DNA of 40,603 nt, taken from a virus. Shown piece by piece: positions 40,417-40,603 of the stretch. The stretch is taken from positions 1-40,603 of IMG/VR virus record IMGVR_UViG_3300047997_000109; one strand, 5' to 3'. The translations under genes and the position numbers were made by a program. The notes under the pieces are model-generated. The model was not told the DNA's origin, searched no databases, and saw nothing but the letters and a program-made list of their open reading frames with translations. Numbering within the stretch: position 1 is the first letter of the stretch; each line of letters starts with the position of its first letter.

Positions 40417-40603
40417 ATGACTACTAAGTACGAAGAACTACCTAGTTCAGCTATTGAATATATGGAACTAGACTACGATAGTTCTGTTGTTAAACTAGTA
40501 TACAAAAGCAATACTAGTAAGCAATATGGATATAAATGTGAAGACTTAGATGAATTTCAGTCAGCTTTTATGCAACTCTGTGGTAAACTAGAAGCTGAAC
40601 AAG
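40417..40603 (+). CDS. KTSC-like small protein, cut by the window edge
   Basis: An open frame starts at ATG 40417, 27 bases after TATAAT, and runs off the right edge (62 residues visible). The start (MTTKYEELPSSAIEYMELDY, then DSSVVKLVYKSN, QYGYKCEDLDEFQSAFM) fits the small KTSC-type domain: a Ser-Ser motif followed by two strands and a helix, usually about 60 residues. KTSC proteins are of unknown function and frequent in phages. The C-terminus is not seen. Confidence 0.65.
   Translation, partial: MTTKYEELPSSAIEYMELDYDSSVVKLVYKSNTSKQYGYKCEDLDEFQSAFMQLCGKLEAEQ

Overview
The window reads as part of the genome of a T4-like cyanomyovirus, a tailed phage of marine Synechococcus or Prochlorococcus. 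Supporting signs are tightly packed, mostly overlapping genes almost all on one strand, T4-type late promoter motifs (NATAAATA) in front of structural genes, very large tail-fibre and virion proteins, several tail-collar-domain proteins, 2OG-Fe(II) oxygenases of the kind common in cyanophages, and a cluster of tiny genes with sigma70-like promoters. I saw no tRNA, rRNA, IS element, integrase or CRISPR array.

Layout. (1) 1-2142: a tail-end fragment of a gene and eight small overlapping genes, ending in a thioredoxin (CGPC) and a glutaredoxin-like protein whose active site reads SQEC. (2) 2185-15248: a late structural block. It holds a 2161-residue beta-helix/fibre protein, three consecutive proteins with tail-collar domains (the third carries Ig-like repeats), then an oxygenase, a tail-fibre assembly chaperone and a PiuC-like hydroxylase. 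(3) 15286-24975: one gene for a 3229-residue protein. It joins a complete subtilisin-type protease (D297/H363/N483/S579) to seven cupredoxin-like modules, four of which keep a full His...Cys-x2-His-x2-Met copper site, nested inside two split YHYH-type domains. (4) 25000-33971: five more fibre or virion proteins (Fn3-like, carbohydrate-binding-like, beta-propeller-like). (5) 33972-40603: about twenty tiny genes. Ten of them have a TATAAT-like box 26-33 bases ahead of the start codon. This part also has a strong terminator, a phage lysozyme gene, two genes on the minus strand including a third oxygenase, and an unusual dual-frame ORF pair.

Near the right edge a 341-base gene-free stretch carries three perfect DnaA-box-like sequences (TGTGGAAAA) repeated every 12 bases, followed by about 90 bases of short A-tract repeats. 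That resembles an iteron plus unwinding-element arrangement and may be a replication or DnaA-binding site.

How the parts may work together (inference): the late genes build the baseplate-distal fibres that meet the host surface. The chaperone helps fibre folding, and the oxygenases may hydroxylate fibre proteins or serve host metabolism. The giant protease/copper protein is probably a virion component that may mature by self-cleavage. The small genes on the right are probably expressed early by host RNA polymerase.
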